64,000 bases of DNA from assembly GCA_965240325.2 (NCBI GenBank), contig OZ251237.1:1364001-1428000 (forward strand), given 5' to 3'. The translations under genes were made by a program, and so were the position numbers. Origin of the DNA: Rebecca billardiae RCC1528. Lineage: Eukaryota; Haptophyta. The notes under the pieces are model-generated. The model was given only the letters and a program-made list of their open reading frames with translations. It searched no databases and was not told where the DNA came from. Positions 41,264 to 51,134 of the stretch are shown here, one piece after another (the stretch's first letter is position 1; each line of letters begins with the position of its first letter).

Positions 41264-41894
41264 CAGGGGGGTCCAGATGAAGTTGGGGAGTTTTGAAGGG
41301 AAGCCATGGCGGGCGTGAATGGCCGTCCCACCGCGATCCAAGGCGCGAGTGCAACGTCCGGGACAGGGGGGCGTTGCACTCGCCGGTCGGCGTCGCCGTA
41401 CGAGCGCGCGTGCGTGAGTGACAGCTTCCCTTCCGACTTTTCGACCACTCTCACGTCCACGTCCACGTCATCGTGTGACCGGCGCGCGCGAGACTGCGCA
41501 TGGGAAGGATGGGCAAGTAGTGGGCAGGATCACCCTTCTGATGGCTGTGTTGACCTCTGGGGCATGCCAGGCGAGGGTGCAGACCTATCAATGTTCTGCC
41601 TGACCCCACAAGTCGTGAGTCTGACGATCAATGTTGGCTACGCGGTAGTCGTGCGACCGCCGTCCGACACGGCTGCCATGCGATTACGCGTGGCGTGTGC
41701 GCGCCTGTCAACGGCGGGGTGATCAACGACCGGCATGGCTAGCAAGCTGGTCAGTGATAGCAGCAGCCTTCTCTGGGACCACGCCGCGCGATTTGGCGAC
41801 CTCGCCACGGCTCAATGCCCGTCCAGAGGCACGGACGTGCCGCACTACCTGGCCAGCCACCATCGAAGTACCCGCCACCATCTGGACCCCCCTG
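41264..41894. mobile_element. Putative MITE with CAGGGGGGTCCAGATG inverted ends and TA duplication
   Basis: CAGGGGGGTCCAGATG at 41264-41279 is the exact complement of 41879-41894. Both ends are flanked by TA (41262-41263 and 41895-41896), a Tc1/mariner-style target duplication. The 631-bp interior has no transposase. It contains a small hairpin, GCGAGTGCAACG / CGTTGCACTCGC, at 41345-41383. It lies directly against the start of the BTB gene. Confidence 0.65.
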
Positions 41895-41896
41895 TA

Positions 41897-42702
41897 CGCC
41901 AAATTGAACCGTCTTCCTATTGGAACGGGCTTCGTCCATTTGAAGCGGGTACATTGAATACGGAAAAAGGCAAAGCCCCCCCAGGGGGGGCTTTGCTTTT
42001 CGGGAGCGTGTGGCAGGATCCCGGGAACGCCCTTGGGGTCCAGACGCCCACAGCACCTGGCGTCCGGGCGACGACATCATCCGCACCAGCTGCTGACCAA
42101 GTAGGGGACGGCCTGGCCGACGCCAACATGCTCACTCGCCTTTGATTTCGTACCCATGCACTTCCTGGTGGGCCTGACGACGTCCGGACGACGACAACAA
42201 CGACATCCGCCATGGGGACCAACATCAACGCGCTCACACCACTGCCACTGCTGCAAGCTTCGACCAGTACCACTACAGACGAATCAGGAGAGCTGCGCCC
42301 TCGTGCCTGTGTCTTTAAATCATAGAATTGGTCCGGATGGGCCGCCGCGCCGCGCGCGGCCACCGCCAGAGGCACTGATGACAGGCCTTATGACTCAAAC
42401 GGTAACGGTGGGTGGTCTAGCAGTGTCAGTGATCAAGCAAGGGCGGTGATCAAGAGTCGCATCGGTAACAACGTGCGTGCGCCAAATGTCTGTGACCCAA
42501 GCTCGATTGTGGCCCGGCTGGCATCGGCGTGTGCATGCGAGCCGCCCCACCGAGCTTGACCGGGGCGGCTCAGCCGCGGGCGATCGGGCCTTTGCAAACC
42601 CGGTACTCCGTCATCACAGCGGCACACTACCCGGAGCCTTGGTCGCCAGCTTGGAGCGATCGCCGTGTAGGCTCCCGGAATGCTCGCGCGGCTCCCGCAT
42701 GC
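41897..42702. other. Intergenic with GC-rich hairpin
   Basis: CAAAGCCCCCCC at 41971-41982 pairs perfectly with GGGGGGGCTTTG at 41984-41995 and is followed by CTTTT. The region also has an inverted copy of an ATTCTATGATTT block near 42312-42326, also seen near 903 and 53562. No gene is supported. Confidence 0.5.
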
Positions 42703-43338
42703 TCAGTCGTCCATGCCGCAGCCGTCCATCGCCTCGTTCTGCTCGCACGGGTCGTACGGCTTGTACCGGTCACCGCCCGGGTACGCGATGCACTTGAGGC
42801 TCTCAAACCTGAGCTCGCCTAGTTCGGGGCGCGAGTCGGTGACGGCGAAGATGAAGTCGAAGGTGCTCGTGCCGGGCTCGACCGCCGGGATCATGGCGAA
42901 CTGCCCCGCGTCCGTCCGCCCATCCGGGTTGTTGGCGACCACGGAGTTGTTCTCCGTGTTGAAGACGCGCCCAAAGACGGCCGCGTCCTTGACGACCGTC
43001 TTGGAGGGGTTGGTGCCGGTGACGGTCACGCGCACGCAGCGCTGCTTGACGCCCTTCGATGCAGCCGCACCGATCGAGCCGCCGATCCGCCCGGCGGCGA
43101 GCTCCGGCGGGCACGTGATCTCCTCGTACTTCTCCAACGCGAGATCGATGTTGGTTGGACCAAGCGCGTGCGAGGGCAGGGAGGGCAGCAGCGCTGACGA
43201 GCCGAGGGCGACGCCGACCGTCCGGACCAAATCGCGGCGAGTGCTCACTGCGGACGTGTGCAGCGCGCTCGACGCCGCCGTCGGACGAGCCGACGTCGAC
43301 GCCAGCGCGAGGCAAGTCACGGCGATCATCACCGTCAT
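42703..43338 (-). CDS. Predicted thylakoid-lumen protein with Tat signal
   Basis: The product is a 211-aa single-exon protein. Residues 1-18 are a hydrophobic signal peptide (MTVMIAVTCLALASTSA). A Ser/Thr/Ala transit-like region follows, then a twin-arginine signal: STRRDLVRTVGVALGSSALL (32-51) ending SHALG near 60. The order signal, transit, Tat is what lumenal proteins of algae with secondary red plastids carry. The mature part (TNIDLALEKYEEITCPPELA…, GKVFNTENN-like, then GTSTFDFIFAVTDSRPELGE) has no function I can name. It ends in a Cys/Asp-rich tail. This gene is the best evidence in the window for a photosynthetic secondary-plastid host. Confidence 0.8.
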   Translation of the reverse strand: MTVMIAVTCLALASTSARPTAASSALHTSAVSTRRDLVRTVGVALGSSALLPSLPSHALGPTNIDLALEKYEEITCPPELAAGRIGGSIGAAASKGVKQRCVRVTVTGTNPSKTVVKDAAVFGRVFNTENNSVVANNPDGRTDAGQFAMIPAVEPGTSTFDFIFAVTDSRPELGELRFESLKCIAYPGGDRYKPYDPCEQNEAMDGCGMDD

Positions 43339-43589
43339 CGTCTTGATGATGGGCAGGCGCGCGCCGGCTCTTTGCGCTGACGAAATGCAAGCGATGGAGG
43401 TTGGTCACTTGAAGTCCGGGCGCCCACGCTTGGGCGCGTCCGGCCGACTACCCAACACAAACACGACGTTACGACACTCGAACACGGTTTCATGTGCTCA
43501 TTGAACAAGTAGCCGACAGTATCGCGGAGGGCGAGGCGCGTCTGTCGCTGGGGCGGCGTCCCACCGCGGGGGCGCCCCACACGGTCACC

Positions 43590-44399
43590 ATGCGCTCGGT
43601 GGTGCTCGATGCGATGGCCCGGCAGGACAACGCGGATGCGGAACGTCTCGAGACGTATATGCGAGCGATCAGGAGCCGTGTCGACGTGGGCGCCTGGGCT
43701 CGCTTCCTCAACCGGCCGATCGAAGTGAGCCGCCCACAGATTCGCCGGGCAGCCCACGCGCCTGGCGAGGCCGGGGTCCCAGCCGGGCAGATGGGAATGA
43801 GCGCCGCGGCGCTCGCGACGCATCTGAAGAGCCCCTCGCAGCTGATCGAGGACGAGCTCGTCCGGCTGAACGACGCCTCCGAGTACGACCCGGTCGCCGC
43901 GCTCGGCCGTTGGCAATTGCTCGAGCTCGGCCGGTCGCCTGCAGCCAGGCAATCGGCGAAGTTCCAGCCGTTCGTCAAGCAAGCACGGCCATATACAACG
44001 CTCTCCAGCGCTCGACGACCGCTGCCGGCCGTGCCCATCCCCGCTTTACAGTGCGTCTGGCGCGCGCGCCACGCGTCTGCGCCGCGCATGTTTTGCCGCA
44101 TCTCACCTCAGCGATGCCCGCGCGACGCGTCTTGCGACTGCAGGCAGCGCGTCTTGGCCGCCCCGCCCGTGCTGGCCTTCATCACACCCGATGCTTCGCC
44201 GCGAGAGGGCGACGACGAGCCCTCGTCCGCGCGGCAAAGCCGCGCAGACCTGACCAACTTTGACCGAAAACACGCCGAATCGTGGAGGTCGACGACGCCC
44301 CGTCGCCTCTGGTCCGGCTCCGAGCAGCGCACGCCTCCATCACCGCAATCGCCGTTCAGTGGGGTGAGCGGCGGTGGTTTCTCCGGCCGCAGCTACTGA
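43590..44399 (+). CDS. Hypothetical protein (weak)
   Basis: An open frame of 269 codons from ATG 43590 (context GTCACCATGC) reads soluble, helix-like sequence such as MRSVVLDAMARQDNADAERL and SPSQLIEDELVRLNDASEYD in its first half. The second half is low-complexity Arg/Ser/Pro. No domain is recognised. It is divergent from the lumenal protein gene, whose start is 252 bp away. It could be a real exon or chance. The stretch 44400-44886 after it is AT-richer and holds nothing I can support. Confidence 0.35.
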   Translation: MRSVVLDAMARQDNADAERLETYMRAIRSRVDVGAWARFLNRPIEVSRPQIRRAAHAPGEAGVPAGQMGMSAAALATHLKSPSQLIEDELVRLNDASEYDPVAALGRWQLLELGRSPAARQSAKFQPFVKQARPYTTLSSARRPLPAVPIPALQCVWRARHASAPRMFCRISPQRCPRDASCDCRQRVLAAPPVLAFITPDASPREGDDEPSSARQSRADLTNFDRKHAESWRSTTPRRLWSGSEQRTPPSPQSPFSGVSGGGFSGRSY

Positions 44400-44886
44400 T
44401 TGGCTCATGGCTCGACGCGGCTCACAAGGCGCTGCTGGCGCCGTCACTTCGAGTGACACTGATCTGACAGCTACGGCCTGCGGAGAGTACGGGCCTGAAG
44501 CAGCCCCGGCCGGCCGGCCGCGAGTGAGTCGAGTGACCGGTTTTCAGATGCTCCATACTATGGCTGCGAGCCTGGCCCAACCGCCCCGATGATGCCTGCT
44601 GGATCGATGCGCGGCCAATCGATTCGCGCCGCAGCATGGACGATCGAAATAAATATTACAAGCTATTTAATTTAATAAGTGCAATTAAATCATATCGATC
44701 ATTAATTAGCCGACCGTGCGCTGTCGTCTTCAGTCTGAATAGAATTAGCAGATGAGACCGAATCTCTTAAGTAGTCCGCCTCTTATAGTAAGATTCTTAT
44801 AGCAGTACAACTACTGATGAGGCCGAAAGAACGCGTGTTATATTGCGTCGTCACTCAGAGTCTGTCTAGTCTTACTTGTGGCCCGC

Positions 44887-45747
44887 TCACTTACGAGGCC
44901 GAGACAACGTGTTCTGAGACTGTGAAAAGCGAACCATTTCCATGCCAGGCAGCTTGTGCGACTCGGGCACACCGGCGTCGCGGCGTGCGTCACCCGGCAT
45001 GCCAAATGACGGCTGCTTCGCACAGCCGGCCTCGTCGCACGTGCTGCTCTTCACGTGGACCATGTCGGGCAGCTTGTGCGCGGCGCACCGGCGGGGGCGT
45101 GCATCACCCAGAATGCCGAATGACGGCTGCTTCACACAGCCGGCCTCGTCGCACGTGTGGCTCACCACCTTGACCATACCAGGCAGCTTGTGCGCAGCGC
45201 ATCGGCAGGGGCGTGCGTCACCCGGCATGCCGAATGACTGTCGCTTCACACAGCCGCCCTCCTCACACGTGCTGTTGAGCACGTTGACCATGCCGGGCAG
45301 CTTGTGCTCGGCACACCGGCGTCGGCGTGCGTCACCCGGCATGCCGAATGCAGGCTGCTTCACACACCCGGCCTCGTCGCACGTGCGGTCCCTCACGTTG
45401 ACCATGCCATGCAGCTTGTGCTCGGCGCACCGGCAGGGGCGTGCGTCATCCGGCATGCCGAATGCAGGCTGCTTCACATAGCAGGCCTCGTCGCACGTCC
45501 TGCTGTTCAAGTTGACCATGCCGGGCAGCTTGTGCGCAGCGCACCGGCAGGGGCGTGCGTCACCCGGCATGCCAACTGTCGCTCGCCTCTCGCAGTCCGC
45601 ATCAACGCAGGTGCTTATGAGCATGTTGACCATGCCAGGCAGCCTGTGAGCAGCGCACCGACTCGGGCATGCATCACCCGGCATGCCAAAGGAGGGCCGT
45701 TTCTCGCAGCCGGCCTCATCGCAAGCGCGGCTGGTTGCGTCAGCCAT
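44887..45747 (-). CDS. EsV-1-7 repeat protein (seven cysteine-histidine repeats)
   Basis: The product is 286 aa from ATG 45747 (MADATSRACDEAGC). It is almost wholly built of seven 38-residue units with spacing C-x4-C-x16-C-x2-H-x12, for example CVKQPAFGMPGD…RRCAEHKLPGM. This is the EsV-1-7 motif, named from an Ectocarpus virus protein and known from the brown-algal IMMEDIATE UPRIGHT family. The pattern suggests a small zinc-binding fold. Units 1, 2, 4, 5 and 6 keep all four ligands. Unit 3 has its second Cys shifted by one (CDEACY). Unit 7 lacks the third Cys and is degenerate. At the DNA level these are 114-bp tandem repeats between about 44940 and 45740. There is no signal peptide. The function is unknown; a regulatory role has been shown for one brown-algal member. 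Confidence 0.85.
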   Translation of the reverse strand: MADATSRACDEAGCEKRPSFGMPGDACPSRCAAHRLPGMVNMLISTCVDADCERRATVGMPGDARPCRCAAHKLPGMVNLNSRTCDEACYVKQPAFGMPDDARPCRCAEHKLHGMVNVRDRTCDEAGCVKQPAFGMPGDARRRRCAEHKLPGMVNVLNSTCEEGGCVKRQSFGMPGDARPCRCAAHKLPGMVKVVSHTCDEAGCVKQPSFGILGDARPRRCAAHKLPDMVHVKSSTCDEAGCAKQPSFGMPGDARRDAGVPESHKLPGMEMVRFSQSQNTLSRPRK

Positions 45748-46007
45748 GGCGTGTAGCGTGCGCGCAGCGTGGCGCTTGAGCAGCGCGTGGAGCACAACGA
45801 GCAGCTGTGGCCGCGAGGGCGCCGCCGTCACTATCGGCGGGCGTGTACCTGGTAGCGCAAGATTGCCGGCGATGATTGTTGCCGAGCGGGAGGGCCCGAC
45901 CGAGTGGCTACCATAGAGACTGGAGAGTGGACGGAAGCACTCCCCTTGCCAGTGCGGGAGCACTGACGAATCACCGGGCGCTGATTCGAAGCCACCGTTG
46001 GCACACG

Positions 46008-47582
46008 ATGGCGGCCATCGGCCGCCGGCATCTGCGCAGCCAGGGCGCGCTCGTCACCGGGCTGCTGTTGGTTTGCGTGCTCGCCGGCGTTGAGATTGAC
46101 TGGCTGCCCTCGTGGGCCCCTGCCCCGCATCGTCCGCACGGCGAGTCGAGGACGTCGCCGGGCGCCGGCGCGGATGCAGCCTCGTGCGCGCAGTATGGCT
46201 GGCTCTCGGTGATCGGCACCGATCTGCGCTTCGCCGAGGCGCAGCTGCGCCCGACGACGGTGTCGAGCATCTCGGCGTACGTGCGCGCCCAGCGCCTCAC
46301 GACGGACGCCCCGCCGCTCTTCCACATCGCCGTCCGCGCGGGGCGTGCGTTCCTCGGATCGCCCGCGCCGCGCAACACCGGTGAGTACTGGTGGCGCGTC
46401 GGCCCGCTGCTCGGCACGCTGCTCGACCTCGAGCGCGATTGGCTGCTGACGCACGACGTGGACCTGCTCCTCTGCCCGAAGGACGACTGCCTGCCCTCCG
46501 CCGCGGGCGCGCCCGTCCCTGTCCTCGCCTTTGCCAAGCCAATGGCGCTGGCCCGCGCCGGCGAGCACCCGGCAGCCGCGGCCAGGGTGGCTGCGGAGGG
46601 TGACGCCTCGCTCGCCGACGCTCGCGGCGCGGCGCTGCTCGTGCGCGTGCCGTACACGTACTCGACACTTGCCCCGGCCTCTCGCTGCACGCGCGGCCGG
46701 CTGGACGCGCACACGCCGCTCGCGGCGGCCTGCGCGGCGCCGGCCGCGCCGCGCCGCGCCCCGGTGGCCGTGTGGCGTGGCACGTGGGCCAACGCACAGC
46801 GAGAGGCGCTCTGCGCCGTGGCGGCGGCCGAGCCCGCGCATCTGGACGTGGGCGTGAGCGTGCAGCGCACCAACGCCTCCAGCTGCCGCCTCACGCCGCA
46901 CGAGGCGCTCGAGGCGCAGGGCGCGCGGGCGGCCATGCTGATTGACGTCGGCGGTGGCTCGTGGGCGGACAGGCTGCCGCGCGGGCTGGCGACCGGGTCT
47001 GCGTGCGTGCGCGTTCAGCGGCCGCTGGGCTGGGAGGACTACCTCGAGCACTACCTCGTGCCGGGCGTGCACTACGTGCCCGTGGACGCGGGCCTGCGCA
47101 ACCTGAGCGCCGCCGTGCGCTCGTGCGTCGCCGACGAGCACGCGTGCGCACGCATCGGCGCGGCCGGCGCCGCCGAGGTTGCGAGCCGAGTGCGCGGCCA
47201 CGCGGACGCGTGTTTCTTCGTGGGCCTTCTCTCCGCGTACTCGGAGCGCGTGCAGCGTGCGTTCGTGGCGGACGACTGCGAGGCGCGGGCGGCGGATGGG
47301 GCGTCCCGCGCGCGCGCGTGCTCCAAGCTCGTGCCGCTCGCGCCCGGCGCGCGCCTCCGCGGGCGCAGCTGCACGGTGCTGGCCAGCACAGTCGTTGCTC
47401 TGCCCCGGCTGCTGCCGGTCCGGCGACTGGTGGTGTGGCTGTGCGTGCCCAGCGCGGCTCGCGCGGTGTGCGCGGTATGCGCCCTGTGCGTGCTCGTCCT
47501 GGCGTGCACCGGGTTCGCGAGACCGCATTGGTGGGCGCCCGGGCTTCGCGCGGCCGCGCCCTCCCGCCGTTTTGCCGTGTGA
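46008..47582 (+). CDS. GT90/CAP10-like glycosyltransferase, membrane-anchored
   Basis: The product is 524 aa from ATG 46008. Residues 14-29 form a signal anchor (GALVTGLLLVCVLAGVEI), which suggests a type II Golgi protein. The catalytic part resembles the CAP10/POGLUT-like family. APVAVWRGTWANAQREALCA (near 250-270) is the donor-binding RG.. region. AAMLIDVGGGSWADRLPRGL, then GSACVRVQRPLGWEDYLEHY, then LVPGVHYVPVDAGLRNLSAA follow the usual order for these enzymes. A second hydrophobic segment near the C terminus (VVWLCVPSAARAVCAVCALC…) may be another membrane helix. The substrate (protein O-glycan or wall polysaccharide) cannot be told. The 394 bp that follow (47583-47976) hold no supported gene. 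Confidence 0.78.
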   Translation: MAAIGRRHLRSQGALVTGLLLVCVLAGVEIDWLPSWAPAPHRPHGESRTSPGAGADAASCAQYGWLSVIGTDLRFAEAQLRPTTVSSISAYVRAQRLTTDAPPLFHIAVRAGRAFLGSPAPRNTGEYWWRVGPLLGTLLDLERDWLLTHDVDLLLCPKDDCLPSAAGAPVPVLAFAKPMALARAGEHPAAAARVAAEGDASLADARGAALLVRVPYTYSTLAPASRCTRGRLDAHTPLAAACAAPAAPRRAPVAVWRGTWANAQREALCAVAAAEPAHLDVGVSVQRTNASSCRLTPHEALEAQGARAAMLIDVGGGSWADRLPRGLATGSACVRVQRPLGWEDYLEHYLVPGVHYVPVDAGLRNLSAAVRSCVADEHACARIGAAGAAEVASRVRGHADACFFVGLLSAYSERVQRAFVADDCEARAADGASRARACSKLVPLAPGARLRGRSCTVLASTVVALPRLLPVRRLVVWLCVPSAARAVCAVCALCVLVLACTGFARPHWWAPGLRAAAPSRRFAV

Positions 47583-47976
47583 CTCGGTCGTAGTGTCTGA
47601 AGGCAGACCGGACCACCGGACGGACGCAAGTATGCGCGACATTGACACGATCGCAGCCGCCGGGGACCGGGCTCTACGGGCTCGGGCGGCGGCTGACTTT
47701 GTTGGCCGCTGACGAACTTGCCGTAGCGTTGAGCTCGTTAAGAGCCAGTGCTCAGTCGGCGGACTCAGCTCCCCGAGTCGCTCCGCAGTGCAGTGCGAGG
47801 CGGCTGGGCGGGCGCGCGTTCGTGCATGCCAGTATGAAGGACCTGTTGGTGTGTGTAGCACATCATCATCAGTCCGGCTGGTCAGGACTGGGCACTAGAC
47901 ACATCATCACTTGTTCAGACGCCCTTTTTCCGGCGCGCGGGCGCGAGGACGTGAATTCGCAACAGCTGCTGGCCGC

Positions 47977-49014
47977 ATGGGGTCGCTCGGCGCCGCGCTG
48001 CCGCTGCCCGACAGCCGGAGGCACCGTATTGTCGGGGCCCCGGTGGCCGAGTCGGTGTCCGCGTGCTCGCGGGCGCCGTCGGAGATGGACGTGCGCGCGG
48101 GATCGAGCGTGGAAGCACAGCGGTCAACGCGGGCGCCAGCCACGCCACGGCCTTGCACACCGAACGGTGCTTCCGCCACTGCATCGGACAAAGCTGCACC
48201 CGCCACCGCCGCCGATGGCGCACCAGACGCCGCCGAAGAGGTGGCTCGGCTGCGAAGAGAGCTTGAGACGACGCGTGCCAAGCTCGCACGCAGCGAGGAG
48301 CGCCTCTCGCACTACCGGCAGCTCGTGCAGGACGCGGTGCAATCGGCAGTCTTCTCAGCTGACGCAAACGAGCGCTATCGCGCGTGGGCGTCCAGCGCGT
48401 GCACGAGCGGCCTTCTCGAGCTGCCGCAGGTGACCAAGGTCAAATACGTGCGCTGCTCCTTCCCCTCGCTCCCGCGGGAAGCGCCCGCGATCAGGCTGCA
48501 CGCGTACCGCAGCCTGTCGCACTCCGAGTGGAACTGCCGCTGGGCGCCCTCGTGGTCGCTGGACGTGTGCGTCGAGGGCTACCACTACCTCTACTTTGAG
48601 CTGAGCGTGCGCGTGACGAAGCTGAAGCTGGCGGGCCGGCTGATGGTCGACTTCGTGCAGCCGCTCGGCGTGGGCGGCGTGCGCATCGGCTTCGCCGACT
48701 TCCCATCGGTCTCGATGGACCTCGAATCTGAGGTCAACCTCGGCTTTGTCCCGGTGCCGATCCAGGACCAGATCGCCGACATTGTGCGCGTGCAGATCGA
48801 CAACTGGCTCACGGAGAATGTGGTCGCGCCGAGGGTGATGCACTTCTCGCCGTTCGGCGGCACCCAGACTGAGTCGGTGAACACCGCGGGCGACTGCGAA
48901 TCCGTCGCTCCGTCGACGCCGATGTCGAGGGCGGGCGGCGACGGTGCCGAGGACGTGGACGAGGATGTGCAAAAAGCCATTGTCGCCGCGATGACGCACC
49001 GCATGACCATCTGA
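47977..49014 (+). CDS. SMP-like lipid-binding domain protein
   Basis: The product is 345 aa from ATG 47977 (GCCGCATGG context). A disordered N terminus (1-80) is followed by a coiled coil (EEVARLRRELETTRAKLARS, 87-106). The region 125-290 then resembles synaptotagmin-like mitochondrial-lipid-binding (SMP) domains, which move lipids at membrane contact sites. It shows WSLDVCVEGYHYLYFELSVR, LAGRLMVDFVQPLGVGGVRI and PIQDQIADIVRVQIDNWLTE, then a NVVAPRVM turn. There is no membrane helix, so any anchoring would come from a partner. SMP domains are very divergent, so this is a structural-pattern call. Confidence 0.6.
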   Translation: MGSLGAALPLPDSRRHRIVGAPVAESVSACSRAPSEMDVRAGSSVEAQRSTRAPATPRPCTPNGASATASDKAAPATAADGAPDAAEEVARLRRELETTRAKLARSEERLSHYRQLVQDAVQSAVFSADANERYRAWASSACTSGLLELPQVTKVKYVRCSFPSLPREAPAIRLHAYRSLSHSEWNCRWAPSWSLDVCVEGYHYLYFELSVRVTKLKLAGRLMVDFVQPLGVGGVRIGFADFPSVSMDLESEVNLGFVPVPIQDQIADIVRVQIDNWLTENVVAPRVMHFSPFGGTQTESVNTAGDCESVAPSTPMSRAGGDGAEDVDEDVQKAIVAAMTHRMTI

Positions 49015-49274
49015 GCGATGCGTCGCCCGGCAGTGCTCAGACTGACCACGGTGACGAACTCGGTCGTAATCTCAACTGAGCTCGTCTTCTGCTGCTGCTG
49101 TCATAAGTAAGCATCATTATAAGTACTATACGACATACGACTGCTAAAATTATTATATAAAAATAAAATTCAATTGATTCGATCACTACTTACGCGCCGC
49201 CGTTGATGAATATTTAAGCATCAGCCTGCTATTCTTTCTGAGCAGCATGATGGTTCTCAGAGCTCCAGAAAGAC

Positions 49275-51134
49275 TCAGAGCTCCTTGCCGTGCGCCTGTA
49301 CGCACGCCGTCGTGCAGTAGTCGAAGAAGTGCTTCTGGAATGGCGTGGCGGGGAGGGGCTTGCCGCACCAGTGGCACCGCGTGGCGCGCGCCGCAGCGTC
49401 AGCCCCGCCACCGCCGCCGAGCCTGCGCTCCATCGCCAGCGCGCGCGCCTCGGCCTCGCGCCGGCGGCGCGCCTCGGGGGCGGCCCACGCGGCCTGCTCG
49501 CGCCGCAGTGCCTCCACTCGGCCTCGCGCCGCCGACACGTCAACCGACAGCTCCTCGGCGCGCTTGGCGAGCCTCTCGATCTCGTCGGCGTCGAGGCCGG
49601 CGGCGGCGCGCTCGAGCTCGAGCTGCAGCTGGCTCGACTCCGCGGCGGCCTGCGCCTTGCGCTCCTTGCGCTCCTTCTCGCGCCGCTTGCGCCGCTCGCG
49701 CTCGCGCGCCTTGTCGCGCTCCGCGGCCGCCGCCTCCTGCTCGTCCGTGAGCGGCGATGGCACGTTGGCGGCCTTCCAATCCCACGCGTCGGGCGCGGCG
49801 CCCATGTGCCGGCGGAATGCGTTGCGCACCTCCTTGCCCACCGCCACGTCGTACGCGACGCGGTGCCGGAAGTCCGGGTGCCGGATCGTCGGGTCCGCGC
49901 CGCCGGCAAGGAGCTCGGCCACGCGCGCCGCGTCGTCAGCCGCCGCGGCCGCGTGAAGGTCGGCCGGCGGCGGGGGCTCCTCCTCGGCTGCCGCCGCCGC
50001 GCGCGCTTCCGCCTCCGCCGCGCGCGCGAGCGCGCGCTGCGAGGGCTGCGCGGCGGCGGGCGCGGCGCTCTCCGCGCCACGCCCATCGTCCTGCGGCGCT
50101 GGCTCCGCCGGCGCCTCCGGCGGTGGCAGCAGCTGCGCAAGCCGCGCCGCGCACCGCGTGACCTCGCCGAGCGTCGGTCGGTTGGTGGGGAAAGGGATGG
50201 AGCGCACGCGGCCGTCGGCGCGCGAGAGCGGCGCGTCGGCCCCGCCGAAGATGGCCGAGGCGTTGGCCGGCCCGGGCGCGGCGACGAGGATCAGCGCCGC
50301 GCTCTCCACCCACTCGGTGCGCCACGCCGCGAGGCACTCCCGGATCTCTCGCACGAGCATGGCCTCGTTGTGCCGTCGGATGGAGGAGCCCGCCGATTTG
50401 ATGTTCTTCACGCCGTCCGCGACCGACTGGCGGCCGCCCGCCTTGCGCCGCGTGACGTAGCGGTGGATCGTCTTGTGCGCGAGGATGCTCACGGGGGCTG
50501 CGGCGTGCGCCCCCTTGCGCGGCCGCGCGCCCGCGATCCGCGCGACGGCCGCGGCAAAATGGCCGCCGCGGCAGAGCAGCACTACCCAGTGGCCGTGCCG
50601 TGCGCGCTCGGCCGTGGCGCGGAGGGCGAGCGCGTAGTCCGCGGGCGTGGGCTCCTCGCCGACGGTGAGCGTGCATCGAAACACGCCGAAGCGCTCGTGC
50701 GCGCTGCGGAAGAAGACGACCGGCCCCGCGGCGCTCGCCGCGCCCGTCGCGCCCTCGTCCTCCTCGTCGCTCGAGTCGCTGCCAGAGATCTCGTCGAGCT
50801 CGACGCCGCTCTCGACGAGCGCTTCAAACTCGTCCTCGCTCACTGGAGGTTGCGACCGAGCGCGCTGCTTCAGGTTGTAGCGGTACCAGTCGCTGCGGCA
50901 GTGCGCCTTGAACGCCTCGAGCGTCTCGAAGCGTATACCACCGCTCACGGCGCACACAAACCCGCCGCGCGCGTCCGCGCTGCGCGACGGCTCCTCCGCC
51001 TCAGGCTCGACCGCTCGTGAGCGCTTGGCGTAGGTGGCTGCCGAGCTCTGCGCCGCCGAGGCGCTCGCGCCGTCCAGCTCGACGCCGACGTACGCATGTT
51101 CCTCCAGCAGCGCCGGGAGGAAGACGGGCGGCAT
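49275..51134 (-). CDS. ANKZF1: VLRF1/Vms1/ANKZF1-type peptidyl-tRNA endonuclease
   Basis: The product is 619 aa, single exon, from ATG 51134. Family members release nascent chains from stalled 60S ribosomes in ribosome quality control. A zinc-finger-like segment (FVCAVSGGIRFETLEAFKAH, then SDWYRYNLKQR, 59-91) is followed by the VLRF1 domain. HWVVLLCRGGHFAAAVARI (182-200) and HRYVTRRKAGGRQSVADGVK (224-243) carry the GxxQ catalytic glutamine at 236; KSAGSSIRRHNEAML follows. An ankyrin pair (LHAAAAADDAARVAELLAGG, DPTIRHPDFRHRVAYDVAVG), a long Lys/Arg/Glu coil and a VIM-like helix (RRRREAEARALAMERR) come next. A C-terminal Cys pair segment (CHWCGKPLP…YCTTAC) may bind zinc. The domain order matches the family. 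The start lies 129 bp from the divergent LETM1-like gene. Confidence 0.9.
   Translation of the reverse strand: MPPVFLPALLEEHAYVGVELDGASASAAQSSAATYAKRSRAVEPEAEEPSRSADARGGFVCAVSGGIRFETLEAFKAHCRSDWYRYNLKQRARSQPPVSEDEFEALVESGVELDEISGSDSSDEEDEGATGAASAAGPVVFFRSAHERFGVFRCTLTVGEEPTPADYALALRATAERARHGHWVVLLCRGGHFAAAVARIAGARPRKGAHAAAPVSILAHKTIHRYVTRRKAGGRQSVADGVKNIKSAGSSIRRHNEAMLVREIRECLAAWRTEWVESAALILVAAPGPANASAIFGGADAPLSRADGRVRSIPFPTNRPTLGEVTRCAARLAQLLPPPEAPAEPAPQDDGRGAESAAPAAAQPSQRALARAAEAEARAAAAAEEEPPPPADLHAAAAADDAARVAELLAGGADPTIRHPDFRHRVAYDVAVGKEVRNAFRRHMGAAPDAWDWKAANVPSPLTDEQEAAAAERDKARERERRKRREKERKERKAQAAAESSQLQLELERAAAGLDADEIERLAKRAEELSVDVSAARGRVEALRREQAAWAAPEARRRREAEARALAMERRLGGGGGADAAARATRCHWCGKPLPATPFQKHFFDYCTTACVQAHGKEL

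Noticed and set aside
41971-41995. Hairpin plus T-run resembling a bacterial terminator
   Set aside because: The window is eukaryotic nuclear DNA; the loop is one base and the T-run short, so I treat it as a palindrome only.
45876-47861. Minus-strand frame of 676 codons opposite the GT90 gene
   Set aside because: Antisense composition; the plus strand carries the glycosyltransferase motifs and signal anchor.
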